Assembly: GCF_003797765.1 (NCBI RefSeq) | Contig: NZ_RKMB01000004.1 | Span: 337,217 to 401,216 of the forward strand | Direction of reading: 5' to 3' | DNA: 64,000 nt | DNA from: Ramlibacter sp. WS9 | GTDB lineage: Bacteria; Pseudomonadota; Gammaproteobacteria; Burkholderiales; Burkholderiaceae_C | In this document: piece by piece, positions 56,429 to 64,000 of the stretch | How the letters are laid out: every line of letters begins with the position of its first letter | How positions within the stretch are numbered: position 1 is the stretch's first letter | Made by a program: the position numbers and the translations under genes | The notes under the pieces: model-generated | Told to the model about the DNA's origin: nothing | Seen by the model: the letters and a program-made list of their open reading frames with translations, nothing else | Database searches by the model: none

Positions 56429-56530
56429 CCCACCCCGAAGCGCCTTCGGCGTTGCCCTCTCCCCCTCAAGGGGCGCCACCAGCGGCCCGGCAAGGCCGGT
56501 TCCGCGGTGGCCTCGGATGACCCACACCGT
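56429..56530. repeat. Dispersed-type C-rich repeat
   Basis: The segment has CCCCCTCAAGGGG and neighbouring paired blocks (GCGCCTTCGGCG, GGCCCGGCAAGGCCGG), a pattern that recurs between genes in Comamonadaceae genomes. It fills the left part of the 308-base gene-free interval 56429-56736. The right part holds the 11-bp repeats and presumably the promoter of the next operon. Confidence 0.5.
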
Positions 56531-56632
56531 TTCGCGTGCGCTCGCCGCACGTTGGAGCTGGCGGCGGGGTTCAAGAAACCCACTCGCAACTGACCTGTAG
56601 GGGGCTACCGCGGAACCGCGCTTCGGGCGTGG

Positions 56633-56676
56633 GCGTGATGCTCGCGTGATGCGCCGGTGATGCACGCGTGATGGCA
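56633..56676 (+). promoter_or_regulatory. Four 11-bp direct repeats upstream of the protease operon
   Basis: GCGTGATGCTC, GCGTGATGCGC, CGGTGATGCAC and GCGTGATGGCA follow one another with an 11-base period and a shared GTGATG core. They end 60 bases before the first ATG of the operon. One-turn phasing on a single face suggests an array of binding sites for an oligomeric regulator. No clear -35/-10 was found between the array and the ATG. Confidence 0.55.
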
Positions 56677-56736
56677 CGCCCGGACACTGGCTCTCAACCC
56701 GAGAGAACCCCAGACACACCTTACCGAAATGAGGCC

Positions 56737-56976
56737 ATGCCGCTGCTCGAAGACCATAGCGCCGCTTTCATCGTGCGGGTGTGGTGCGAAAGCGGCGGCG
56801 AGGAGCCCGGGACGGTTCGCGCCTGGCGCGGGTCGGTCGAGCATGTGCCGACCGGCGCCCGGGCATTTTTTACGGAGCTCGATGCCGTGATCGCCTTCAT
56901 GAAGCCCCATCTCGTGGCCCTCGGCATCGAGGAGCCCGCGCGTTTCTGGGAGCAGGTGGACGACCTCGCCCGCTGA
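56737..56976 (+). CDS. Small protein, first gene of the protease operon
   Basis: A 79-residue soluble protein without signal peptide: MPLLEDHSAAFIVRVWCESG, then RAWRGSVEHVPTGARAFFTELDAVIAFMKPHL. The pattern (FIVRVW..WRGSVEHVPTGARAFF..LDAVIAFM) reads as a compact beta-beta-beta-alpha fold. I recall similar small proteins near bacterial protease/effector genes, but this needs a search. The ATG was chosen because the conserved-looking core follows at once; an upstream in-frame ATG lies right after the repeats. It ends 49 bases before the large protease gene. Confidence 0.65.
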   Translation: MPLLEDHSAAFIVRVWCESGGEEPGTVRAWRGSVEHVPTGARAFFTELDAVIAFMKPHLVALGIEEPARFWEQVDDLAR

Positions 56977-57025
56977 CATCCCGCACACGATCCCTCACCG
57001 CAGCGCACAACCCCAGGAGAGCGAC

Positions 57026-60000
57026 ATGCCCCGGATTCAAGCCAATCGCGATGCCATCGACGACCGTTTCAGCGTGCTGGGTTTCACCGTGCGCACGGAA
57101 AGCCCCTTGTTCGAAGTGGCCGTGGCGACGGATCCGAACCTCTTCAAGGCGGAGAACCGCACCCGCCGTGCGCGCGCCAATTTCTACTCCAGCCGCGCGC
57201 ATGGCGTCACCCGTGCGCGCCGCGGCGAGGCCGTGTACCTGGTGCCGCCCGACGTGCTCGGCAACTTCGTCGGGCAGCCCCGCCTGTACTTCGGCCTGGC
57301 CACCTACCGCGAGAACTCGCGCGGCACGCCGGACTTCGTGCAGGCGCCGAGCGACAGCTCGATGTACGTGAGCCTGCGCCAGCTCACCGAGCGCGGCCTG
57401 CGCCGCTCGCTCGCGCCACAAGGCGGCTCGTCCTACGGCCAGGTCAACGGGCACGACCCCAGCCTGGATTGGGGGGGAGACATGGTGCGCAATGGCGCCG
57501 CGACCACGCCCGCCTCCCCGGGCACGCCGATTGCCGCCGCACCCAACGGCAGTGCCGGTTCCGCGACCCAACCCGCCGCGCCCGCCAATACAGTGGCGCA
57601 AGCCTACGACGACGGCTTCGGCGCCTTCCCCGAGCACGAGCCCGTTGCCGGCGCGCTCGACCTGCTGCTGCGCGACTACAACGGCGGATTGCGTGAGCAG
57701 TTGCGCTTTTTCCGCGAGAGCGTGTCGTGGTTCGCGGGGGTGAACGACACGAGCGACTTCCCGCACTCGGCCATCTGCCAGGTGTTCGATCCCAGCCAGG
57801 GCACCGAGGCCGAACACGGCACGGCGTTCTACATCGGGCGCAACCTGCTGCTCACCGCCGCGCACGTGGTGGCCGGCCAGAGCAGCCTGATCATCGTGCC
57901 CGGCAAGAACGGCGAGGGCATTGACACCAAGCACGAACCGTTCGGGCGCTTCACCGTCGCCAGCGCCAACTGGCGCGCTCACGAAAGCTACGTGGCCCAC
58001 AGCAGAGACTTCGATTTCGCGATCATCAAGACGCCGAACGAGGCGCCCGGCGGCCGCTGGTTCAACCTGCTGGAAGAGCTGCGGCAGTCGCGGCCGGAAG
58101 GCGTGGCGGTGTGCGGCTATTCCGTGCGGTCTCGCAACAGCGGCATCGTCGCCCGGCTCGTCAACCGCAGGATCGACACACGCAAGCAGCACCTGCACGC
58201 CGGCGCGGTGCGCACCGTCGCCGACGAAACGTTCATGTACGACATCCAGACGCTGCCGGGCGCCAGCGGCTCGCCGGTCTACTGGATCGAATCCGGCACG
58301 CTGCCGCGCGCCCACGTGGTGGGCGTGCACGTGGCGGGCGGCGACGACGTCACCAACAAGGGCTGCCGCCTCACCGACGCCAAGATCGCGTGGATTCGCG
58401 CGCGCGCCGCCGAATGGGGCCAGTCGAATGCGATGGAAGTGGACGACGAGGAATTGCCGGCGCAAGCACTGGCCATTCCGCTCGATCCGGGCGCGGGCGG
58501 CCGCTCCGTCGGCTTCGGTGCGCTACAGGCCGGCGACATCATCGTCTCGACCACGCGCCAGTTCGTCTCGCGCGCGATCCGCCTGGGCACGCTATCGGCG
58601 GTGAGCCACGTGATGCTGTACGCGGGCGACGGCAAAGTGATCGAGTCGGTCGGTTCGGGCGTGCGCGAGATCACGCTGGCTGCGGCGATCGACGACGCCA
58701 TCCTCGCCGTGGCCTACCGCCATCCGCAGCTCGACGCGGCGCATGCGGCGGCGATCGTCACCTACGCGCGTTCCCGCGTGGGCAATCCGTACAACTATGC
58801 CGGCGTGGCCTACCAGGGCTACCGCATCCTCAACCCGGTGCCGGGCGCGGTGATCGATGCCATCGCGCGCAGGCTGGGCGTGGAAGTCGGCCAGGCCGGC
58901 GCGGTGTACTGCTCCGAGCTGGTGCTGGAGAGCTTCGAGCACGCCGGCGTGCCCCTCACCAGCAACCGCCCGGGCCAGAGCACGCCGAGCCAGGTGGTGC
59001 AGATCGCGCGCGGCCGGCTCTCGTACGTCGGCCACTTGAAGGCCGAGGACGTGCCACTGGGCATCCAGCTCGGCCTGCCCGATGCGATGGACACGACGGC
59101 CTTGGGCGCGGGTTTCTCGGTGCACTGGAACGACGTGCCGCTCTACGCACAGACCAGCAACGCCTCGTGCTGGGCCGCCGCCGCCGCGATGATCGTGAGC
59201 TGGCGCGACCAGATGTCGATCTCCGACCAGAGCATCGCGTCCAAGGTACCGGTGTTCAACGCGTACAAGCGCGGGCTGTTCCCCTCGGAACGCAGGCCGC
59301 TCGCGGACGCCTGGGACCTGGTGCCCGAAGCGCCCGCTTCGTACACCATCGAAGCCTGGTGCCAGATGCTACGGACGAGCGGACCGATCTACCTGGACAT
59401 GAACTGGTCGCCCGGCGCGGGTGGGCACGCGCGTGTGCTGGTGGGCATGACCAGTCGCGGTGCGGCCGACGGATCGGACACCATCATGTACATGCACGAC
59501 CCCTGGCCGGGCACGCCGGGGCGCATCAAGCTCACCTTCGCCGAATTCCTGCGCCTTTATGAAGGCCGCGTCGGCAACTCGGGCGGGCAATTGCAGTACC
59601 AGATTCTGCATTCCGGCAGCGTGCCGGCGGGCCGTCGCACCGTCACGGCAGCGCCGTTCTCGCTCAGCCTCGCGGCCGACCTGGAGCCGCCGGTGCTGGT
59701 GGACGTGGAGCGTCAACCCGAGCCCGTGGCCAAGGCGCAAGCCGCCGTCGCGCCGGCCACCGACGGCCGCGCCATGCCCGCGCCGCCGCCGGTGACGCAG
59801 CAACCCGAGTCGCAGGCGCAGGCCGCACCCGCGGTGGTGCCGATCGCGAGCGCCATCGTCGGCGCGACCATGACGCGCGTCATGAACAACGTGGGCGACA
59901 TCACCTGGGAACTGGACCAGTTGCGCGGCCTCAAGCACCCCAACGACCAGGCGCCCAGTCCCGCGCCGGCGTTCCAGGACGGCGCCGTGATCCGCCTGAC

Positions 60001-60337
60001 TGACTGGCCCAAGTTCGACGTAGGTGGCGTGGACGAAATCAGCGCGGGCTTCCAGATCGCGTGGCAACACAACGGCAAGTCGCTGGGCAACGTGCAGATC
60101 TCCAACGTCGCGACCAATGACGCCGCGGGCTGGGGACTGCACGTGAAGGCGCAGATCATGGACGACAACATCGTCTATCCGCGCAACGCCCCGGCCTTCG
60201 CCGCGCTGCGCATCCGCTTCGACTACCGCTTCAGCGCCCTCGTGGGTTCGGACCGCCTGGCCTACCGCGAGGTGCATCTGTTTGCCAACGGCAGCTACAA
60301 CCTCGCCGGCGACTGGACGCAGAACACCTTCCTCTGA
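57026..60337 (+). CDS. Three-module hydrolase: trypsin-like + NlpC/P60-like + papain-like domains
   Basis: An 1103-residue protein with no signal peptide. Residues 1-150 form a unique N-domain and 150-200 an Ala/Pro linker. About 250-440 form a trypsin-like protease with His280 (LLLTAAHVV), Asp330 (FDFAII) and Ser414 (GASGSPVYW). About 485-670 form a permuted NlpC/P60 (YiiX/C92-like) domain with His528 (VSHVMLYAGDG) and Cys629 (VYCSELVLESF). About 690-860 form a papain-like (C39/C70-type) domain with Cys715 (NASCWAAAAAM), His801 (GGHARVLVGM) and Asp825 (YMHDPW). After a Pro/Gln linker comes a beta-rich C-domain (940-1103, ITWELDQLRGL...). All three catalytic sets look intact. No single family covers this architecture; the function is unknown. 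Confidence 0.88.
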   Translation: MPRIQANRDAIDDRFSVLGFTVRTESPLFEVAVATDPNLFKAENRTRRARANFYSSRAHGVTRARRGEAVYLVPPDVLGNFVGQPRLYFGLATYRENSRGTPDFVQAPSDSSMYVSLRQLTERGLRRSLAPQGGSSYGQVNGHDPSLDWGGDMVRNGAATTPASPGTPIAAAPNGSAGSATQPAAPANTVAQAYDDGFGAFPEHEPVAGALDLLLRDYNGGLREQLRFFRESVSWFAGVNDTSDFPHSAICQVFDPSQGTEAEHGTAFYIGRNLLLTAAHVVAGQSSLIIVPGKNGEGIDTKHEPFGRFTVASANWRAHESYVAHSRDFDFAIIKTPNEAPGGRWFNLLEELRQSRPEGVAVCGYSVRSRNSGIVARLVNRRIDTRKQHLHAGAVRTVADETFMYDIQTLPGASGSPVYWIESGTLPRAHVVGVHVAGGDDVTNKGCRLTDAKIAWIRARAAEWGQSNAMEVDDEELPAQALAIPLDPGAGGRSVGFGALQAGDIIVSTTRQFVSRAIRLGTLSAVSHVMLYAGDGKVIESVGSGVREITLAAAIDDAILAVAYRHPQLDAAHAAAIVTYARSRVGNPYNYAGVAYQGYRILNPVPGAVIDAIARRLGVEVGQAGAVYCSELVLESFEHAGVPLTSNRPGQSTPSQVVQIARGRLSYVGHLKAEDVPLGIQLGLPDAMDTTALGAGFSVHWNDVPLYAQTSNASCWAAAAAMIVSWRDQMSISDQSIASKVPVFNAYKRGLFPSERRPLADAWDLVPEAPASYTIEAWCQMLRTSGPIYLDMNWSPGAGGHARVLVGMTSRGAADGSDTIMYMHDPWPGTPGRIKLTFAEFLRLYEGRVGNSGGQLQYQILHSGSVPAGRRTVTAAPFSLSLAADLEPPVLVDVERQPEPVAKAQAAVAPATDGRAMPAPPPVTQQPESQAQAAPAVVPIASAIVGATMTRVMNNVGDITWELDQLRGLKHPNDQAPSPAPAFQDGAVIRLTDWPKFDVGGVDEISAGFQIAWQHNGKSLGNVQISNVATNDAAGWGLHVKAQIMDDNIVYPRNAPAFAALRIRFDYRFSALVGSDRLAYREVHLFANGSYNLAGDWTQNTFL

Positions 60338-60358
60338 GCCGCAGCGAGCCACCACGCC

Positions 60359-61417
60359 ATGGATGCCCGTCCTTCCCGCCCGCCGCCGGCGCACATCGGC
60401 TTTGCCGATGACGCCGCGCCCGCGCAGGCATTGGCGGGCCTTCCCGGCATGTTGCCCGGCCTGCCCGGCGGCTCGCGCCCCCCCGCCAGCAACCAGCCCG
60501 CCGCCAGCGCGCCCGCGGCGCCGGGCGCGCCCACCACGCCCAAGGCACCGGCCACTGAAACGCTGGCCGGGCGCACCGGCGCGCTGGTCAACGAGGTCGA
60601 CTTCCCCGGTTTCGTGGCGCAACTGGTGCACGGCACCTTCGACGCCATCGTCGACGCCTCCATCCGCCAGATGGAGAGCTATGCCGACCTGCTCGCCGCC
60701 GTGTCCCAGACCACCGAGCAGTTCACGCAGAACAACGTCAGCCCCGACCAGGCTCGCGACTGGATCGCGCAGCGCTACCCGGGCGACGTCGCCCTGCGGC
60801 TGCCGCGCGGCACCGACGAAGTGGCCGCCGGCGCGCAGCTCGAGCCTCGCGGCGAAGGCGTGAGCCCGGCGTGGCTCGCCGACTTCGGGCTCGAAGGCCA
60901 GGAACTGACGGCCGAGTTGCTGGAGCAAGAGGTGCTGCCGCAGGCGCGCCTGAAGGTCGGCGGCGACCGGCTGCAATTGCTCTCGACCATGGTCACGCTC
61001 GGGCTGAACCGGGTGGCCGTGAAGGACGGCTCGGTCAGCGCCAAGGTGATGTTCCGCGCCGCCGCCAAAGATTCCTCCACCGTGCAGTACGCGCAAGGCC
61101 CGGGCGACAGCGCCGGCGGCGGGAGCAACTGGGGCACGCGCGGCAACAACGCCTATGCCGGTGTGCAGACGCTGGTGCAGACGGTGAACGTCAACGCGCA
61201 AAGCAGCACAGAGCTGCGTGCCGACCTGTTCGGCGAGGTCAAGCTCAACTTCGTGTCGGAGACCCTGCCGCTGGACAAGCTGGCCGACCCGGTGAAGCTC
61301 GGGCTGATCCAGCGCCATGCGGCCGTGGCGCGTACCGCCGCGCCCGTTGCCGCGCCCCAAGCCGCCCTGCCCGCGCCGGCCACGCCCACGGCGCCCGCGC
61401 ACCCGGGAGCACGATGA
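60359..61417 (+). CDS. Unknown partner protein of the protease operon
   Basis: A 352-residue soluble protein. Residues 1-75 are Pro/Ala-rich and probably disordered. A helical core follows (VDFPGFVAQLVHGTFDAIVDASIRQMESYADLLAAVSQTTEQFTQ), then a mixed region (DQARDWIAQRYPGDVALRLPRG) and a C-terminal segment with repeated strands (LKVGGDRLQLLSTMVTLGLNRVAVKDGSVSAKVMFRAAAKD). The tail is again Ala/Pro-rich. I do not recognise a named domain. The long helix with regular hydrophobics could pack in an oligomer. It sits 21 bases after the triple hydrolase, and its stop overlaps the next start (ATGA). Confidence 0.8.
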   Translation: MDARPSRPPPAHIGFADDAAPAQALAGLPGMLPGLPGGSRPPASNQPAASAPAAPGAPTTPKAPATETLAGRTGALVNEVDFPGFVAQLVHGTFDAIVDASIRQMESYADLLAAVSQTTEQFTQNNVSPDQARDWIAQRYPGDVALRLPRGTDEVAAGAQLEPRGEGVSPAWLADFGLEGQELTAELLEQEVLPQARLKVGGDRLQLLSTMVTLGLNRVAVKDGSVSAKVMFRAAAKDSSTVQYAQGPGDSAGGGSNWGTRGNNAYAGVQTLVQTVNVNAQSSTELRADLFGEVKLNFVSETLPLDKLADPVKLGLIQRHAAVARTAAPVAAPQAALPAPATPTAPAHPGAR

Positions 61418-61674
61418 TGCTGCGCGAACTGCACGAAGTCATCTGCGAGCTGCAATCCAGCGTGGCGCCGATGACCGTCGCCGCCAGTGCCGGCCTGCGG
61501 ATCGATGGGCTCGAGCTGAACCTGCCGCTGGACATGGCGCTGGTTCTGCGCGATGGCGGCTGCGCGCTGCTGGCCGACCTGCCTCGCAACACCGCCGATG
61601 CGGCCTGGGAGCGCGCGCCTTCCCGGCTGCATCTCACGCTGCAGGCCACGCCCCTGGCGCAGGAGCAGGCATGA
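61414..61674 (+). CDS. Small protein, trypsin-co-occurring-domain-like
   Basis: An 86-residue protein: an N-terminal helix (LRELHEVICELQSSVAPM), two or three strands (LRIDGLELNLPLDMALVLRDGG) and a last strand (SRLHLTLQATPL). The helix-then-strands layout with the LELNLPL core resembles the small trypsin-co-occurring domains (Trypco) described beside protease effectors in bacterial conflict systems. That match is by eye and tentative. It overlaps both neighbours by 4 bases (ATGA). Confidence 0.7.
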   Translation: MMLRELHEVICELQSSVAPMTVAASAGLRIDGLELNLPLDMALVLRDGGCALLADLPRNTADAAWERAPSRLHLTLQATPLAQEQA

Positions 61675-62549
61675 CCGCGCCCTCCAACACCCAGGCCCTG
61701 CCTTCGCTGATGCAGAACAGCGGCGTGCCCTTCGACGTGCTGATCCAGTCGTTGACCGAACAGCTGGACAAGGCGCAGGCCACCATGGCGCTCAAGGCCC
61801 GCGTGGGCAAGCTGCCCATGACCTTCGCGGTGAAGGAGGTCTCGCTCGACCTGCGCGCCTTCGTGCAGCTGGTGGACGACGACGTGTACGTGCGCCCCGC
61901 CGGCCCCGGCGACGCCGGCGCCAGCAGCATCAAGCTCGCGCTCACCACCATCACGCGGTCGATGGTCGAAGAGAACGCGATGAACTTCCAGGCGGAAGAT
62001 CCGAAGTTCTCTCTGCGCGAGGCGCTGGGCGACCACATCAACGCGGAAGACCAGCGCAGCCTGGAGCGCATCGGCGTGCGCTCCATCGCGCAGCTCAACG
62101 ACTTGCGGCAGGCGGCAGGCGCCGACGTGGTCGCGCGCCTGGCGCGGATGCCGGTGAACCGGCTGCAGCAGGCGATGATGGCCGCGAGCGCGCCGCGCAT
62201 CACGCGGGTGGAGAGCCAGCCTGTGTCGCGCGAGCCGGCGCTCGTGCCCGCGCACACAGGCCCGATCACCGCACCGGCGACCAAGCCCGCGCGCGTCTTG
62301 CCACAACCCACACGCATCCACGTGGAAGCGCCGCTGCTGCGCGCCGGCCATCTGCCGGTGATCCGGGCGCGCGGCGTGCCGGTGCCGGTGGTGCATGCGC
62401 TCGACCAGACGCTGGTGCTGCAGCCGCTCGCGCACCAGCTCGGCAGCGATGCTGAGCTGGACTTCGGCGACGGCCAGGTCGCCACGGTGCGGCTGACCGA
62501 CGGCAGCGTGGGCTTGTGGCACGCCGTTGCCCCTGAGGTGGCGCCATGA
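61671..62549 (+). CDS. Unknown protein with HhH-like helices, protease operon
   Basis: A 292-residue soluble protein. Residues 10-105 form an alpha/beta region (VPFDVLIQSLTEQLDKAQATMALKARVGKLPMTFAVKEVSLDLRAFV). About 120-170 look like a helix-hairpin-helix/DUF4332-type segment (EDQRSLERIGVRSIAQLNDLRQAAGADVVARLARMPVNRLQQAM). The C-terminal 85 residues form an Ig/IPT-like sandwich (IHVEAPLLRAGHLPVIRARGVPVPVVHALDQTLVLQPL). The N-part shares the style of the preceding small gene. It may be a structural or sensing partner of the proteases. Start and stop overlap the neighbours by 4 bases. Confidence 0.8.
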   Translation: MTAPSNTQALPSLMQNSGVPFDVLIQSLTEQLDKAQATMALKARVGKLPMTFAVKEVSLDLRAFVQLVDDDVYVRPAGPGDAGASSIKLALTTITRSMVEENAMNFQAEDPKFSLREALGDHINAEDQRSLERIGVRSIAQLNDLRQAAGADVVARLARMPVNRLQQAMMAASAPRITRVESQPVSREPALVPAHTGPITAPATKPARVLPQPTRIHVEAPLLRAGHLPVIRARGVPVPVVHALDQTLVLQPLAHQLGSDAELDFGDGQVATVRLTDGSVGLWHAVAPEVAP

Positions 62550-64000
62550 ATGCCATGAACGCTTTCGCCCCGCGCGTGCCGCGGCGCCTGCTGGTGACGC
62601 TGCACCTGGGCGAGATGCCCGAACACCTGCCCGCATGGCGCGCCACGACGCGCCATGGCGTGGCGCCGGCGGAACACGTCGACGGCGGCATCGTCGACCG
62701 GTTGCTGCGCGACTACGGCGGCGGTTTCCGCTGCGCCCGCGTTCACAGCGCCCGCGCACCGCGCAACACGGCCGTTCCCGGCGCGCGCCGCTTCGACAAC
62801 ATCGAGCAATTGAGCGGCGTGGCGCGCGTGCTGCGCATCGAGGTGCAGCAGGACGACTCCCTGCACGACCTGGTGCAGGCCCTGCGGCAGGTGCCCACGG
62901 TGGAGAGCGCGCTGCCCGAGCACCTGAGCTTCGCGCCGCTGCACGCGACGGCTTTCGGCCCGGCGGCCACGCAACGTACCGCGCCGGTCTATGACGCCGC
63001 CGAAGCCTGGAGCCCGCGCGAGATGATCCGCTTGCCGCAGGCCCTGGGCTATACCCGCGGCGACCCGGCCGTGATCGTCGGCTTGGTCGATACCGGCGTG
63101 ATCGCGCAGCACGCGGCGCTGCCGGCGGCGGCCATGCGGCGCGGCTTCGACACGGTGGACCTGGACCCGGCATCGGTCGGCGGCCTAGGCCTGGTGGGCG
63201 ACAGCCACGGCCGCGACGAAGACCCGACCGACGACGTCGGCCACGGCACCGGCTGCGCGGGCATCCTGCGCGCCGACGGGCTGGACCTGCCGCCCGGTGG
63301 CGCGGGCCTGTGCAGCCTGCTGCCGGTGCGCGTGCTCGGCGCCGCGATGTCGAACGAGCGGCGCGTGGGCGTCGGCTCCATCGCCAACATCGACGCGGGC
63401 ATGAAGCGCCTGGTCGATTTGGGCGTGAAAGTCATCAACATGAGCTTCGGCACGGCCGAGAGCCAGCTGCCGCCGGGCGCGGCGCTACCGCACCTCGAAG
63501 TGGTGAAGTACGCGCTGGCGCGCGGCGTCATCCTGGTCGCCGCGAGCGGCAACTCCGGCCTGGTCGAGCGCTACTTCCCCGCCGCGCATGCCGGCGTGAT
63601 CGCCGTGGGTTCGGTGAACATGCGCGGCGAACCTTCGCGTTTCTCCACGCGGGGCGAGCACGTCGCGTTGTGCGCGCCGGGCGAAGGCATCTGGACCTGC
63701 GGCCTCCAGGAGGACGGCAAGGGCCTGCAGCGCGCCAACGGCACCAGCTTCGCCGCGCCCTTCGTGAGCGCGGTATGCGCGCTGCTGGCCGCCCGCGCGA
63801 ACGATCGCGCCTGGCCGCTGGACGGCGCGCAGGCCCGGGAACTACTCATGGAAAGCAGCCACGCGCATCCGCGCGCCGACACCGTCGGCAGTGGCGCGGG
63901 CGTGCTCGATGCGTGGGCCGCCCTGCGCGCCCTGGAGGCCCGCATGGACGCAGAAGATGAATCCGACGACGACGCCCCCGGTGACGCCGCCGCCCCTCCC
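62546..64000 (+). CDS. Subtilisin-like (S8) serine protease, 3' end outside window
   Basis: The open frame continues to the last base (485 codons seen, no stop). Residues 1-150 look like an inhibitor/propeptide region (VARVLRIEVQQDDSLHDLVQALRQVPTVESALPEHL) without a signal peptide. The S8 catalytic residues are Asp182 (GLVDTGV), His233 (DVGHGTG), Asn336 (ASGNSG) and Ser401 (NGTSFAAP). The visible end is a strongly acidic stretch (MDAEDESDDDAPGD), which may be a linker to another domain. The ATG overlaps the previous stop (ATGA). It shares LLRDYxGG (residues 53-60) with the triple hydrolase (214-221). Confidence 0.92.
   Translation, partial: MNAMNAFAPRVPRRLLVTLHLGEMPEHLPAWRATTRHGVAPAEHVDGGIVDRLLRDYGGGFRCARVHSARAPRNTAVPGARRFDNIEQLSGVARVLRIEVQQDDSLHDLVQALRQVPTVESALPEHLSFAPLHATAFGPAATQRTAPVYDAAEAWSPREMIRLPQALGYTRGDPAVIVGLVDTGVIAQHAALPAAAMRRGFDTVDLDPASVGGLGLVGDSHGRDEDPTDDVGHGTGCAGILRADGLDLPPGGAGLCSLLPVRVLGAAMSNERRVGVGSIANIDAGMKRLVDLGVKVINMSFGTAESQLPPGAALPHLEVVKYALARGVILVAASGNSGLVERYFPAAHAGVIAVGSVNMRGEPSRFSTRGEHVALCAPGEGIWTCGLQEDGKGLQRANGTSFAAPFVSAVCALLAARANDRAWPLDGAQARELLMESSHAHPRADTVGSGAGVLDAWAALRALEARMDAEDESDDDAPGDAAAPP

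Overview
The window is GC-rich, densely packed bacterial chromosome. Several marks point to a betaproteobacterium of the Burkholderiales, most likely Comamonadaceae (Ramlibacter/Variovorax-like): a SAH riboswitch leading ahcY-tlyA-metF, the rplM-rpsI / erpA / bactofilin / anmK / M23 peptidase / tyrS neighbourhood, phoH-ybeY, a DUF6776 protein and CCCCCTCAAGGGG-type dispersed repeats. The taxonomic call is inference; no rRNA or tRNA gene was seen. Almost every gene is housekeeping or metabolic. The accessory parts are the large adhesin and the protease cluster at the right edge.

Layout. 1-6 kb: end of a DapA-family gene, a small unknown, a carboxylesterase plus periplasmic binding protein pair, and two tandemly duplicated AraC regulators. 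6-12.7 kb: a Crp-like regulator overlapping ttcA, a lipoprotein, a histidine phosphatase, a D-threonine-aldolase-like enzyme, a fused alkylglycerol-monooxygenase/lysoplasmalogenase-like membrane protein, and an AbrB/PIN toxin-antitoxin pair. 12.7-15.1 kb: ruvB and ruvA, split by a 620 bp near-perfect palindrome. 15.1-26 kb: a two-component system head-to-head with phoH-ybeY, dtd plus a cation efflux protein, a second VapBC pair with a clear operator, cupin and ankyrin proteins, tyrS, an M23 murein hydrolase and anmK. 26.5-30.1 kb: erpA, a bactofilin, a DUF6776 protein, rplM-rpsI and rlmJ. 30.1-33.9 kb: paaABCDE (ring epoxidation of phenylacetyl-CoA) behind a perfect 14-2-14 operator. 34-35.7 kb: a secreted subtilisin. 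35.7-46 kb: a potassium island, kup divergent from kdpFABC-kdpDE. 46-52.6 kb: an 1835-residue repeat adhesin divergent from a LuxR-type regulator. 52.6-55.9 kb: the methyl-cycle operon ahcY-tlyA-metF under a SAH riboswitch.

The most unusual region is 56.6-64 kb, which runs off the window. At least six same-strand genes, the last four with 4-base stop/start overlaps, encode a small conserved-looking protein, a single polypeptide carrying three different hydrolase catalytic modules (trypsin-like, NlpC/P60-like, papain-like), three partner proteins without recognised enzymatic function, and a subtilisin-like protease. None has a signal peptide, so the set looks cytoplasmic. Four 11-bp direct repeats lie just upstream. 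I regard this as a candidate undescribed multi-protease system, possibly a conflict/defence or programmed-response module; that role is inference.
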